32,962 nucleotides of DNA from Planctomycetota bacterium (lineage in GTDB: Bacteria > Planctomycetota > Planctomycetia > Pirellulales > UBA1268): the NCBI GenBank assembly GCA_018970605.1, contig JAGWWA010000022.1, positions 1 through 32,962 on the forward strand. The letters are read 5' to 3'. The notes under the pieces are model-generated. The model was not told where the DNA came from. It saw only the letters and a program-made list of their open reading frames with translations, and made no database searches. This document shows, piece after piece, positions 16,517 to 24,061 of this stretch. Each line of letters starts with the position of its first letter. Position 1 is the first letter of the stretch. The position numbers were made by a program, and so were the translations under genes.

Positions 16517-17080
16517 ATGCGAGACACCGCCCACCGTCGGCTGATCATCCTGCTCGCGCCGGCGTTGGTCGTGGCCGCGGTCGTGATGCCGGCCGGGTGC
16601 GCCAGCTACCGATTCGGCAACAATACGCTCTATGCATCGAACGTCCGCACCGTCTACGTGCCGATGATCCAGAGCGACAGCTTTCGCACCACACCGGCGA
16701 TCGACATCGGCGAGCGGCTCACGGAGGCCGTCTGCAAGGAGATCGAGAAGCGGACGCCCTTCAAGGTCGTCGGCAGCGCCGACGGTGCCGACAGCGTGCT
16801 CACGGCCCGAATCGTGGCCGACACCAAGCGGATGGTGGTGGAGAGCCCCACCGACCAGTCGCGATTCGTGGAGATGAACTACCAGACGCTGGTCACCTGG
16901 GCAGACCGCGGCGGCACGGTGATCGCCTCGGGCGAGGTGCCGCTCCCCGCCGCGACGGTGGATGTGGGGCAGTCGGCCGCGCTCGTGCCGGAGTTTGGCC
17001 GATCGGTCGTCAGCACGCAGCAGGAGGCGATCGTAAAGCTCGCCCAGCAGATCGTGGGGCTGATGGAAGAACCTTGGTGA
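16517..17080 (+). CDS. lptE: LptE-like lipopolysaccharide assembly lipoprotein
   Basis: LptE plugs the LptD barrel that inserts LPS in the outer membrane. The product is 187 aa with an N-terminal lipoprotein signal (LAPALVVAAVVMPAGC, Cys at 28). It then has the family pattern ASYRFGNNTLYASNVRTVYVPMI, IGERLTEAVCKEIEKRTPF, and DSVLTARIVADTKRMVV, an alternating beta structure consistent with LptE. The C-terminus EAIVKLAQQIVGLMEEPW is helical. It is the last gene of the run, 23 nt after the BamD-like gene, and is followed by a 291-nt gap holding three palindromic repeats. The assignment is to the family; partner LptD is not in the window. Confidence 0.85.
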   Translation: MRDTAHRRLIILLAPALVVAAVVMPAGCASYRFGNNTLYASNVRTVYVPMIQSDSFRTTPAIDIGERLTEAVCKEIEKRTPFKVVGSADGADSVLTARIVADTKRMVVESPTDQSRFVEMNYQTLVTWADRGGTVIASGEVPLPAATVDVGQSAALVPEFGRSVVSTQQEAIVKLAQQIVGLMEEPW

Positions 17081-17232
17081 GTGGGGTGCGCGCACGCGCC
17101 GCGGCCCCGGGGGGTGGGAGTCTCCTCGCGGGGATATTCCGCATCACCCGGCCCACGGCTTCCATGCCCAGCGAGCGAGCTCTCCAACGCTCGTCGATCT
17201 CCCACCCTCCAAGGACCGCTTCCCTGATTCCT

Positions 17233-17289
17233 GTAGCGCAGGTTTTCAACCTGCGCAATCGGGCGGCACAGGTTGAAAACCTGTGCTAC
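17233..17289. repeat. Dispersed palindromic repeat, copies 3 and 4 in inverted arrangement
   Basis: The first arm begins GTAGCGCAGGTTTTCAACCT (17233-17256) and the second begins GCACAGGTTGAAAACCTGTG (17266-17289). Each arm has its own palindromic core, and the pair also forms a long inverted repeat around a 9-nt spacer, so transcripts could fold into one extended hairpin. It lies 150 nt past lptE. No T-run follows, so a terminator role is uncertain. Confidence 0.85.
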
Positions 17290-17312
17290 GTGTGGAGCGA
17301 TTTGTTCAACCC

Positions 17313-17343
17313 GTAGCGGAGGTTTTTAACCTGCGCCGTAGCA
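17313..17343. repeat. Dispersed palindromic repeat, copy 5
   Basis: The sequence GTAGCGGAGGTTTTTAACCT followed by GCGCCGTAGC is a further copy, 29 nt upstream of the folP start codon, with an A-for-C and T-for-C change relative to copy 3. It may fall within the folP leader. Confidence 0.75.
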
Positions 17344-17371
17344 TGTCTCGACCCGTGCTACATTCGGCCGC

Positions 17372-18274
17372 ATGACTCACGCCCCGCTGCCCACGCACTG
17401 GCGGCTGCGCACGCGCAGCCTGGAACTGCCGCATCCCGGCGGAGCGCTCACGCGGCCGCTTGTGATGGGGATCGTCAACGTCACGCCCGATTCGTTCTCC
17501 GACGGCGGGCGGCACGCCGACGTTGAGGCGGCGGTCGCCCACGGCCTGGCGCTCGTGGCCGACGGTGCTGACATCCTCGACGTCGGCGGCGAGAGCACGC
17601 GGCCGTTCTCAGAGCCTGTCGCCGAGGCCGAGGAGCTGCGGCGGGTGGCCGAGGTGGTGCGGCGGCTCGCGGCGGAGAGCGGCGTCCCGGTGTCAATCGA
17701 CACGTCAAAGGCGACCGTGGCCGAACGGGCCATCGACTTCGGTGCCGAGATCATCAACGACGTCACCGGACTCGAGGGCGATCCGCGGATGCTGGACGTG
17801 GCACGGGCGACGGGGGCCGGCGTCTGCGTCATGCACATGCAGGGCACACCCCAGACGATGCAGCTCGACCCACGATATGGCGACGTCGTCGCCGAGATCC
17901 ACGCCTACCTCGCGACCCGCCGAGACACGCTCGTTGCGGCAGGCATACCACTCGAGAGAATCTGCCTCGATCCCGGCATCGGGTTCGGGAAGACCCACGA
18001 ACACAACCTGGATCTCATGCGACACGCCGGACGGTTCCTCGACCTGGGGACGCCGATTCTCGTGGGCCACTCCCGCAAGGGTTTTCTCGTGAAGGCGATT
18101 GAGCAGTCCCTCGGCCGCGCAGCGACCGAAGCCGATCGTGACGCTGCCACGGCAGGCTCCGCCTGCAGCCTCGCGACCCATGGCATCCAGATCATTCGCG
18201 TCCACGCCGTGGGCCTCGTCCGCACCGCCCTCGACCTGTTCGCCGCGACGCGTTCGTGTGGGCCGGTAAGATAA
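17372..18274 (+). CDS. folP: Dihydropteroate synthase
   Basis: FolP condenses p-aminobenzoate with the pterin diphosphate in folate synthesis and is the sulfonamide target. The product is 300 aa. All motifs are present: GIVNVTPDSFSDGG at 33-46, ILDVGGESTRP, VPVSIDTSKATV, INDVTGL, the region ICLDPGIGFGKTHEHNL, and VGHSRKGFL. The start is the ATG at 17372, without an obvious Shine-Dalgarno sequence. It is followed by proA after 36 nt. The folP-proA pairing has no obvious pathway logic. Confidence 0.96.
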   Translation: MTHAPLPTHWRLRTRSLELPHPGGALTRPLVMGIVNVTPDSFSDGGRHADVEAAVAHGLALVADGADILDVGGESTRPFSEPVAEAEELRRVAEVVRRLAAESGVPVSIDTSKATVAERAIDFGAEIINDVTGLEGDPRMLDVARATGAGVCVMHMQGTPQTMQLDPRYGDVVAEIHAYLATRRDTLVAAGIPLERICLDPGIGFGKTHEHNLDLMRHAGRFLDLGTPILVGHSRKGFLVKAIEQSLGRAATEADRDAATAGSACSLATHGIQIIRVHAVGLVRTALDLFAATRSCGPVR

Positions 18275-18310
18275 CGGCTTGAATCGCTCAGTCCGCGCAC
18301 ACCACCCTCC

Positions 18311-19597
18311 ATGGCCATGACCTCTTCTTCCCTTCCTGCCACCTTGCTCCACGACCACTGTCGGGCCATCGCCGGCCGGGCCCGCGGGGCCGCGATCGAT
18401 CTCGCCGATGCCAGCAGCGACAGAAAGGCTGCCTGTCTCCGGGCCGCGGCGTCGCGAATCCGTCGCGATGCCGCCGCGATCCTCGCCGCGAACGCCCTCG
18501 ACGTTGCGGCTGCCCCGTCGTTCGGGCTCACGCCCGCCCAGGTGGACCGGCTGCTGCTCGACGAGAAGCGGGTCGAGGGCATCGCGGCTGGCGTCGAGGC
18601 GGTGGCCTCCCAGCCCGACCCCGTCGGCGAGGTGCTCGGCGAGGAAACGCGGCCCGGCGGCCTCGTCGTCCGCAAGGTCCGCGTGCCGCTGGGCGTGGTG
18701 TTTTTCGTGTATGAGAGCCGGCCGAATGTCACGGCCGATGCCGCGGCCGTCGCCCTTGCCTCGGGCAATGCCATCATCCTCCGCGGCGGTAAGGAGGCGG
18801 CCCACTCCAGCCGCCGGATCGTGGAGAGCGTCCGTGCGGCGATTGCCGAGAGCGGATTGCCCGTCGATGCCGTGCAGCTCGTCGATGTGCCCGACCGTCA
18901 GGCCGTGGGTGAGTTTCTCTCGATGGACGATCTGATCGACATCGCCATTCCGAGAGGGGGCGAGGCCTTGATCCGTCGCGTCTGTTCCGAGGCGCGAATG
19001 CCTGTCCTCAAGCACTTCACGGGCAACTGCCACGTCTACGTGGACAAGGCGGCCGCCCTCGACATGGCCGAGACGATCACGGTGAACGCCAAATGCCAGC
19101 GGATGGGCGTGTGCAACGCGGCCGAATCGCTGCTGGTGCACCGCGACGTGGCTGACGCGTTTCTGCCGCGGATCGCCTCGGCCCTCGCGGCCCGCGGCGT
19201 CGAGGTCGTGGGCGACGAGGCCACCAGAAAACTCGTCTCGGCGGCGGGAGCGGCGACCGAGGCCGACTGGGCCACCGAGTATCTGGGGCCGAAGATCTCC
19301 GCGGCCGTCGTCGATTCGCTCGATGCCGCCATCGACCACATCAACCGCTTCGGCTCGCGGCACACCGACGCGATCGTGACCGCCGACGCCGAGGCCGCCA
19401 AACGGTTCGCCTCCAGGGTGGACACCGCCTGCGTGATGGTCAATGCCAGCACGCGGTTCAACGACGGCGGCGAACTCGGGCTCGGGGCCGAGATCGGCAT
19501 CTCCACCGACAAGCTCCACGCCCGTGGTCCCTGCGGCACCCGGGAACTCACCACCTACAAGTACATCGTCACCGGCACGGGCCACGTCCGCACATGA
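18311..19597 (+). CDS. proA: Gamma-glutamyl phosphate reductase
   Basis: ProA reduces gamma-glutamyl phosphate to glutamate semialdehyde with NADPH in proline synthesis. The product is 428 aa, the usual size. Family motifs are VPLGVVFFVYESRPNVT, LRGGKEAAHSS, IPRGGEALIR, PVLKHFTGNCHVYVD, NAKCQRMGVCNAAE with the catalytic Cys at about 268, VNASTRFNDGGELGLGAEIGIST and LHARGPCGTRELTTYKY. The ATG at 18311 is used; an ATG at 18317 is equally possible. proB is not in the window. It overlaps the following peptidase gene by 4 nt. Confidence 0.97.
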   Translation: MAMTSSSLPATLLHDHCRAIAGRARGAAIDLADASSDRKAACLRAAASRIRRDAAAILAANALDVAAAPSFGLTPAQVDRLLLDEKRVEGIAAGVEAVASQPDPVGEVLGEETRPGGLVVRKVRVPLGVVFFVYESRPNVTADAAAVALASGNAIILRGGKEAAHSSRRIVESVRAAIAESGLPVDAVQLVDVPDRQAVGEFLSMDDLIDIAIPRGGEALIRRVCSEARMPVLKHFTGNCHVYVDKAAALDMAETITVNAKCQRMGVCNAAESLLVHRDVADAFLPRIASALAARGVEVVGDEATRKLVSAAGAATEADWATEYLGPKISAAVVDSLDAAIDHINRFGSRHTDAIVTADAEAAKRFASRVDTACVMVNASTRFNDGGELGLGAEIGISTDKLHARGPCGTRELTTYKYIVTGTGHVRT

Positions 19598-21702
19598 ATC
19601 AACGCCTCGCACGCTGCTCCACGCTCTGCCTCGCACTCCTGATGACACCCACGTTCGCCACCCAGCCACACGACGCGACCGATGATCCGCACCTCTGGCT
19701 GGAGGACGTGACCGGCGAGCAGCAACTCGCCTGGGTCCGCGAACGCAACGCCGAAAGCACACAAGCCCTGACCAGCGGCACGGCATTCCCCGGGCTCGAA
19801 CGGCGAATCCTCTCGATCCTCGACTCGAAGGAGCGAATCCCGGCGGTCACGAAGATCGGGGACCACTACTACAACCTCTGGCGAGATGCCGCGAATCCGA
19901 AGGGGCTCTGGCGACGGACCACGCTCGACGAGTACCGCAAGGCCGCGCCCGCCTGGGAGACGGTGATCGACGTCGACGCCCTCGCCAAGGCCGAGCAGGA
20001 GAACTGGGTCTGGCACGGGGCGACGGTGCTGGAGCCCGAAGACCGCCAGTGCCTTGTGTCGCTGTCGCGGGGCGGGGCCGATGCCGACGTGGTCCGCGAG
20101 TTTGACCTCGACACGAAGGCCTTCGTGAATGGCGGCTTCTCGCTGCCCGAGGCCAAGAGCCGCGTCGCCTGGCGGGGAAGGGATGGCCTGTTCGTGGCCA
20201 CCGACTTCGGTCCTGGGTCGCTGACCACGTCGGGCTATCCGCGAACGGTTCGCGAATGGACGCGGGGCACGCCGCTGCACGACGCCGCCGTGGTGTTCGA
20301 AGGTCGCTCCGATGACATGGGAGTCGGGGCCTACCGCGATCTCACCCCCGGCTTCGAGCGGGATTTCATTTCCCGGCAGATCACCTTCTGGACAAACGAG
20401 TTCTTTCTCCGACGCGAGGGGAAGCTCGTCCCTGTCGACAAACCGGCCGACGCCAACGCGTCGGTCCACCGCGAGTGGCTGCTGATCGAACTTCGGTCAC
20501 CGTGGACCGTCGACGGGACGACGTACCCAGCCGGCGCCCTGCTCGCCGCCGACTTCGAGGCGTTCCTCGCCGGCAGCCGGACCATGCACGTGCTCTTCGC
20601 GCCGACCGACCGCACTTCACTCGTCGCCTGGGTGGGCACCCGCAACCACGTCCTGCTCACCACCCTCGACAACGTCCGCAGCCGAGTTGAGGTCCTCACC
20701 TTCGCGGAGGGCGCCTGGCGTCGTGAACCGCTCGCGGGCGTGCCCGAGTTTGGCACAGCATCCGTGACGCCCGTGGACGAGATCGAGTCGGACGAGTATT
20801 GGCTGGTGACGTCGAGCCCGCTCGAGCCGTCGACATTGACGATCGGCTCGGCCGCGACCCCGGCGAAGGCCCCGGAGAAGCTCAAGCAGACCCCGGCGTT
20901 CTTCGATGCGTCGGGGATGAAGGTGGAGCAGCACGAGGCCGTGTCGCAGGACGGCACGCGGATCCCCTATTTCCAGATCGGCCGCGCCGACCTGCCGGCC
21001 GACGGATCCACGCCCACGCTCCTCTACGGCTACGGCGGCTTCGAGATCCCGCTCGTACCCGGCTACAACCCCGTCTCGGGCGTGGCCTGGCTGGAGAGGG
21101 GGCACGTCTACGTGATCGCCAACATCCGTGGCGGCGGCGAGTTCGGCCCGCGCTGGCATCAGGCGGCCCTCAAGGAGAAGCGACACCGCGCCTACGAGGA
21201 TTTCGCCGCGGTCGCGGAAGACCTCATCGCCCGAAAGGTCACCTCGCCCGACCATCTTGGCATCATGGGGGGCAGCAATGGCGGCCTGCTGATGGGGAAC
21301 ATGCTCACGATGCGGCCCGACCTCTTTGGCGCGATCGTCTGCCAGGTTCCGCTGCTCGACATGCGGCGATTCAACAAACTGCTCGCCGGCGCGAGCTGGA
21401 TGGGCGAGTACGGCGATCCCGACAAACCCGACGAGTGGGCCTTCCTTCGCGGCTTCTCCCCGTATCACACCGTGGCACCGGAGCGCGAGTATCCTCCGAT
21501 CCTGATCACAACCTCGACGCGGGACGACCGCGTCCATCCCGGCCACGCGCGGAAGATGACGGCGCGGCTCATGGAGTTTGGCAAGCCGGTGCTCTACTAC
21601 GAGAACATCGAAGGGGGCCACGGCGGCGCCGCCGACAACAAGCAGAAGGCGTTCATGGACGCCCTCGGCTGGACGTTCCTCGATCGCGAACTGACGAACT
21701 GA
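19594..21702 (+). CDS. Secreted prolyl oligopeptidase-family serine peptidase (S9A)
   Basis: The product is 702 aa with a signal peptide (MNQRLARCSTLCLALLMTPT, cut near FATQ), so it is probably periplasmic. The N-terminal beta-propeller follows the family start DPHLWLEDVTGEQQLAWVRE. The catalytic alpha/beta-hydrolase domain has YGYGGFEIP, IRGGGEFGPRWH, the nucleophile in MGGSNGGLLMG (Ser near 561), Asp in RDDRVHPGH (near 644-645) and His in EGGHGG (near 676), so the triad is complete. Homologues cleave short peptides after proline, or act more broadly. The start overlaps the end of proA (ATGA). The 3' end overlaps the convergent epimerase gene by 50 nt. Confidence 0.95.
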   Translation: MNQRLARCSTLCLALLMTPTFATQPHDATDDPHLWLEDVTGEQQLAWVRERNAESTQALTSGTAFPGLERRILSILDSKERIPAVTKIGDHYYNLWRDAANPKGLWRRTTLDEYRKAAPAWETVIDVDALAKAEQENWVWHGATVLEPEDRQCLVSLSRGGADADVVREFDLDTKAFVNGGFSLPEAKSRVAWRGRDGLFVATDFGPGSLTTSGYPRTVREWTRGTPLHDAAVVFEGRSDDMGVGAYRDLTPGFERDFISRQITFWTNEFFLRREGKLVPVDKPADANASVHREWLLIELRSPWTVDGTTYPAGALLAADFEAFLAGSRTMHVLFAPTDRTSLVAWVGTRNHVLLTTLDNVRSRVEVLTFAEGAWRREPLAGVPEFGTASVTPVDEIESDEYWLVTSSPLEPSTLTIGSAATPAKAPEKLKQTPAFFDASGMKVEQHEAVSQDGTRIPYFQIGRADLPADGSTPTLLYGYGGFEIPLVPGYNPVSGVAWLERGHVYVIANIRGGGEFGPRWHQAALKEKRHRAYEDFAAVAEDLIARKVTSPDHLGIMGGSNGGLLMGNMLTMRPDLFGAIVCQVPLLDMRRFNKLLAGASWMGEYGDPDKPDEWAFLRGFSPYHTVAPEREYPPILITTSTRDDRVHPGHARKMTARLMEFGKPVLYYENIEGGHGGAADNKQKAFMDALGWTFLDRELTN

Positions 21703-22384
21703 CACCGAACCGCCGCAGGAGGGCGGCCGGCGCGCCGATCCCGAGCACGTGGACCGGGCCGGTGAATGCCGCAGCGGCAGGGTTGGCGAAACCGGCCTTC
21801 TCGGCCACGAACGTCGCCGTCACGTCGGCCCGCACGCACGCCCCAGGCGCCGTGCCCTTGTCGGCGTCGAGCCCCGACGGGAGATCGACCGCCAGCACCC
21901 GCACGGAGGCAGCTCCTGCAGCGGCACGCACGGCATTGATCGCTGCGATCGCGACAGCGACGGCGCCTCGTGGCGGGCCCACCGCGCCCGTGCCGAGCAA
22001 GGCATCGACGATCCACCCCGCCCCGATAAGTTCCCGTCGCCACGCGTCCCCGTCGGCGGCGGCCAGGCAGGTGATCGGCATGCCGCTTCGCTCGACGATC
22101 CGAAGGTTGATCGCGGCATCTCCGGCGTAGGACTCCGGCACGGCTGCCAGCACAAGCCGCACGTGATGGCCGGAAGCCTCGAGATGCCTTGCGATCACGA
22201 AACCATCGCCACCGTTGTTGCCCCGGCCGCACACGATCACCACCGGACCCGCGATGCCATGGTCCGCGAGCAAGCGCGCGGCATTCGCGCCGGCGTTCTC
22301 CATCAACACGACGCCCGGGACGCCGCACTCCTCGATCGCCAGACGATCAAGTTCGCGAACCTCCTGCCTTGCCAGCCTTGCCAT
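21653..22384 (-). CDS. nnrE: NAD(P)H-hydrate epimerase (YjeF N-terminal domain)
   Basis: It interconverts R and S forms of hydrated, damaged NAD(P)H so that the dehydratase can repair them. The product is 243 aa from the ATG at 22384, which has GGAGG about 11 nt upstream on the minus strand and begins MARLARQEVRELDRLAIEE as in the family; the open frame extends to 22492 without such support. Motifs are GVPGVVLMENAG, GRGNNGGDGFVIARHL (53-68), IVDALLGTGAVG and VLAVDLPSGLDADKG. Only the epimerase domain is present; the C-terminal dehydratase found in bifunctional YjeF/Nnr proteins is absent. The 3' end overlaps the peptidase gene by 50 nt. Confidence 0.93.
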   Translation of the reverse strand: MARLARQEVRELDRLAIEECGVPGVVLMENAGANAARLLADHGIAGPVVIVCGRGNNGGDGFVIARHLEASGHHVRLVLAAVPESYAGDAAINLRIVERSGMPITCLAAADGDAWRRELIGAGWIVDALLGTGAVGPPRGAVAVAIAAINAVRAAAGAASVRVLAVDLPSGLDADKGTAPGACVRADVTATFVAEKAGFANPAAAAFTGPVHVLGIGAPAALLRRFGVSSSVRDRGTSSRGRP

Positions 22385-22498
22385 CGAGCTACCGGCCTCC
22401 GGTTGACACCTCTTCACATCCCCCAGACCTCCTGTCCTGACTGCGTCGGGGGCTGGGGCGTTTGAACCGATCGTATCGACTATGCCGATCATACCGAT

Positions 22499-23896
22499 GT
22501 GCCGAAGTTCCGACCCTCAGCCGTATGGATCTGCCTGCTCGCGTTTTTGCTGGCCGGGAAGGGCCTCCGTGCGCACGGATCCGAGCCAGCGGACGGGAGC
22601 CCCTCGGCCGAGGAGCGAATCGCAGCCCTGGAGGAGTCGCTCGGCAAGCTCAACGCCGCCGCGGAAAAGAAGAAGAGAAACGACGCCAAAAAGCCATCGC
22701 TGACCATCACCGGACAGGTTCAGGCCGATACCGTCTACTTCGGCCAGGACGAGGAGAGCCGGGTGGACGTCGGTGATCTCCAGGACGGCGTTCAGTTTCG
22801 CCGCCTTCGGCTCGGCGCCCGCGGCACGAGCTTCGAGGTGCTCGACTATTCGCTCGGCGTTGACTTCGCGCTGGCCAACCAGCCGAGCTATCTCGACAAC
22901 TACCTCGAATGGAAGGACCTGCCGTACCTGCAGCATGTGCGGGCGGGCCACTACTTCGAACCCTTCTCGCTCGAGCGGGTCACGCAGAATCGCAACAACA
23001 CGTTCATGGAGCGGTCGCTCGTCGACACGTTCGCACCCGCCCGCAACATGGGTGTGATGGCCTACGGCAATGCCGAAAACGAACGGGCGACGTGGGCAAT
23101 CGGCACGTTTCGCACCAACAGCGACAACGTCGGCAACGATTCCTTCGACAGCGGGCAGGCCCTCACCATGCGCGGAACCATGCTCCCCTGGTGGGATGAG
23201 GCCAGCGATGGCCGCTTCTATCTTCACCTCGGCGGGGCGTACAGCTACCGCGCCGCCTACCAGAAGCAGGTGCGATTTCGAAACACGCCTGAGATCCGCA
23301 AGCAGCAACCGGCGAACGTATTCGGCCCCGTGGGTCCGCCGTCACCGAGCAACTACATCAACAACGCCCCCGGGCCATTCGCCCCGATCTTCGTCGATAC
23401 CGGCTTCATCGCCGCCGACCACTTCCAACTCTTCGACCCGGAGTTCGCCCTGATCCTCGGGCCGCTCTCGCTGCAGTCGGAATATGCCTTCGCCGTCGTC
23501 GACCAGATCGGTGGACCGAGCCTGTTCTTCAACGGCTACATGGCGCAGGTGAGCTACTTCCTCACCGGCGAGCACCGACCCTACGACCGGCGGATCGGCA
23601 TTCACGACCGCGTGCGGCCCTTCGAAGACTTTTTCCGGGTGCGGACGAAGTCCCGCGGAATCCAGACCGGCCTCGGGGCCTGGGAAGTCGCAGCCCGGTT
23701 CTCAAACATCGTGCTGAACGACAAGAACATTCAGGGCAACAACCTGACCGACTTCACGGTCGGCCTGAACTGGTACCTCAACCCCTACACCCGCTGGAAG
23801 TTCAACTATATCCGGGCCTTCCTGGAAGATACCAAGACGGGCCAGGGCAACAGCATGACCGACGCCTACGGCATGCGGATCGATTTCGACTTCTGA
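22499..23896 (+). CDS. OprO/OprP-type porin (phosphate-selective porin family)
   Basis: The product is 465 aa from a GTG at 22499. A signal peptide (ICLLAFLLAGKGLRAHG) is followed by a short coiled coil (AEERIAALEESLGKLNAAAE) like the trimerising or peptidoglycan-contacting helix in planctomycete porins. A series of amphipathic beta strands then starts at LTITGQVQADTVYFGQ, including GVQFRRLRLGARGT and HVRAGHYFEPFSLERVTQNR, the hallmark of this family, and ends in the C-terminal Phe (MRIDFDF) typical of outer-membrane barrels. Members pass phosphate or pyrophosphate in Pseudomonas; substrate selectivity here is unknown. It is divergent from nnrE with about 114 nt between start codons. Confidence 0.9.
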   Translation: MPKFRPSAVWICLLAFLLAGKGLRAHGSEPADGSPSAEERIAALEESLGKLNAAAEKKKRNDAKKPSLTITGQVQADTVYFGQDEESRVDVGDLQDGVQFRRLRLGARGTSFEVLDYSLGVDFALANQPSYLDNYLEWKDLPYLQHVRAGHYFEPFSLERVTQNRNNTFMERSLVDTFAPARNMGVMAYGNAENERATWAIGTFRTNSDNVGNDSFDSGQALTMRGTMLPWWDEASDGRFYLHLGGAYSYRAAYQKQVRFRNTPEIRKQQPANVFGPVGPPSPSNYINNAPGPFAPIFVDTGFIAADHFQLFDPEFALILGPLSLQSEYAFAVVDQIGGPSLFFNGYMAQVSYFLTGEHRPYDRRIGIHDRVRPFEDFFRVRTKSRGIQTGLGAWEVAARFSNIVLNDKNIQGNNLTDFTVGLNWYLNPYTRWKFNYIRAFLEDTKTGQGNSMTDAYGMRIDFDF

Positions 23897-24061
23897 ACCC
23901 TACGGCCGTGGTAGTCGAGTTCATGGCGGCAGAGGCGAGCCTCAGCAGCACAGCGATGGATCTGGAGCCGGTGCACGATCGGAGGCCTGGGCCCGATCCT
24001 TGGAGCAACCGGCTCTCCCGGCGTAGATTGAAGCCACTCCCAACGCATCACCGTTCCACTG

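Noticed and set aside
17705-19786. A 693-codon minus-strand frame opposite folP and proA
   Set aside because: It is low in protein-like features (His/Arg/Gly rich) and lies opposite two unmistakable enzymes, so it is a codon-bias shadow.
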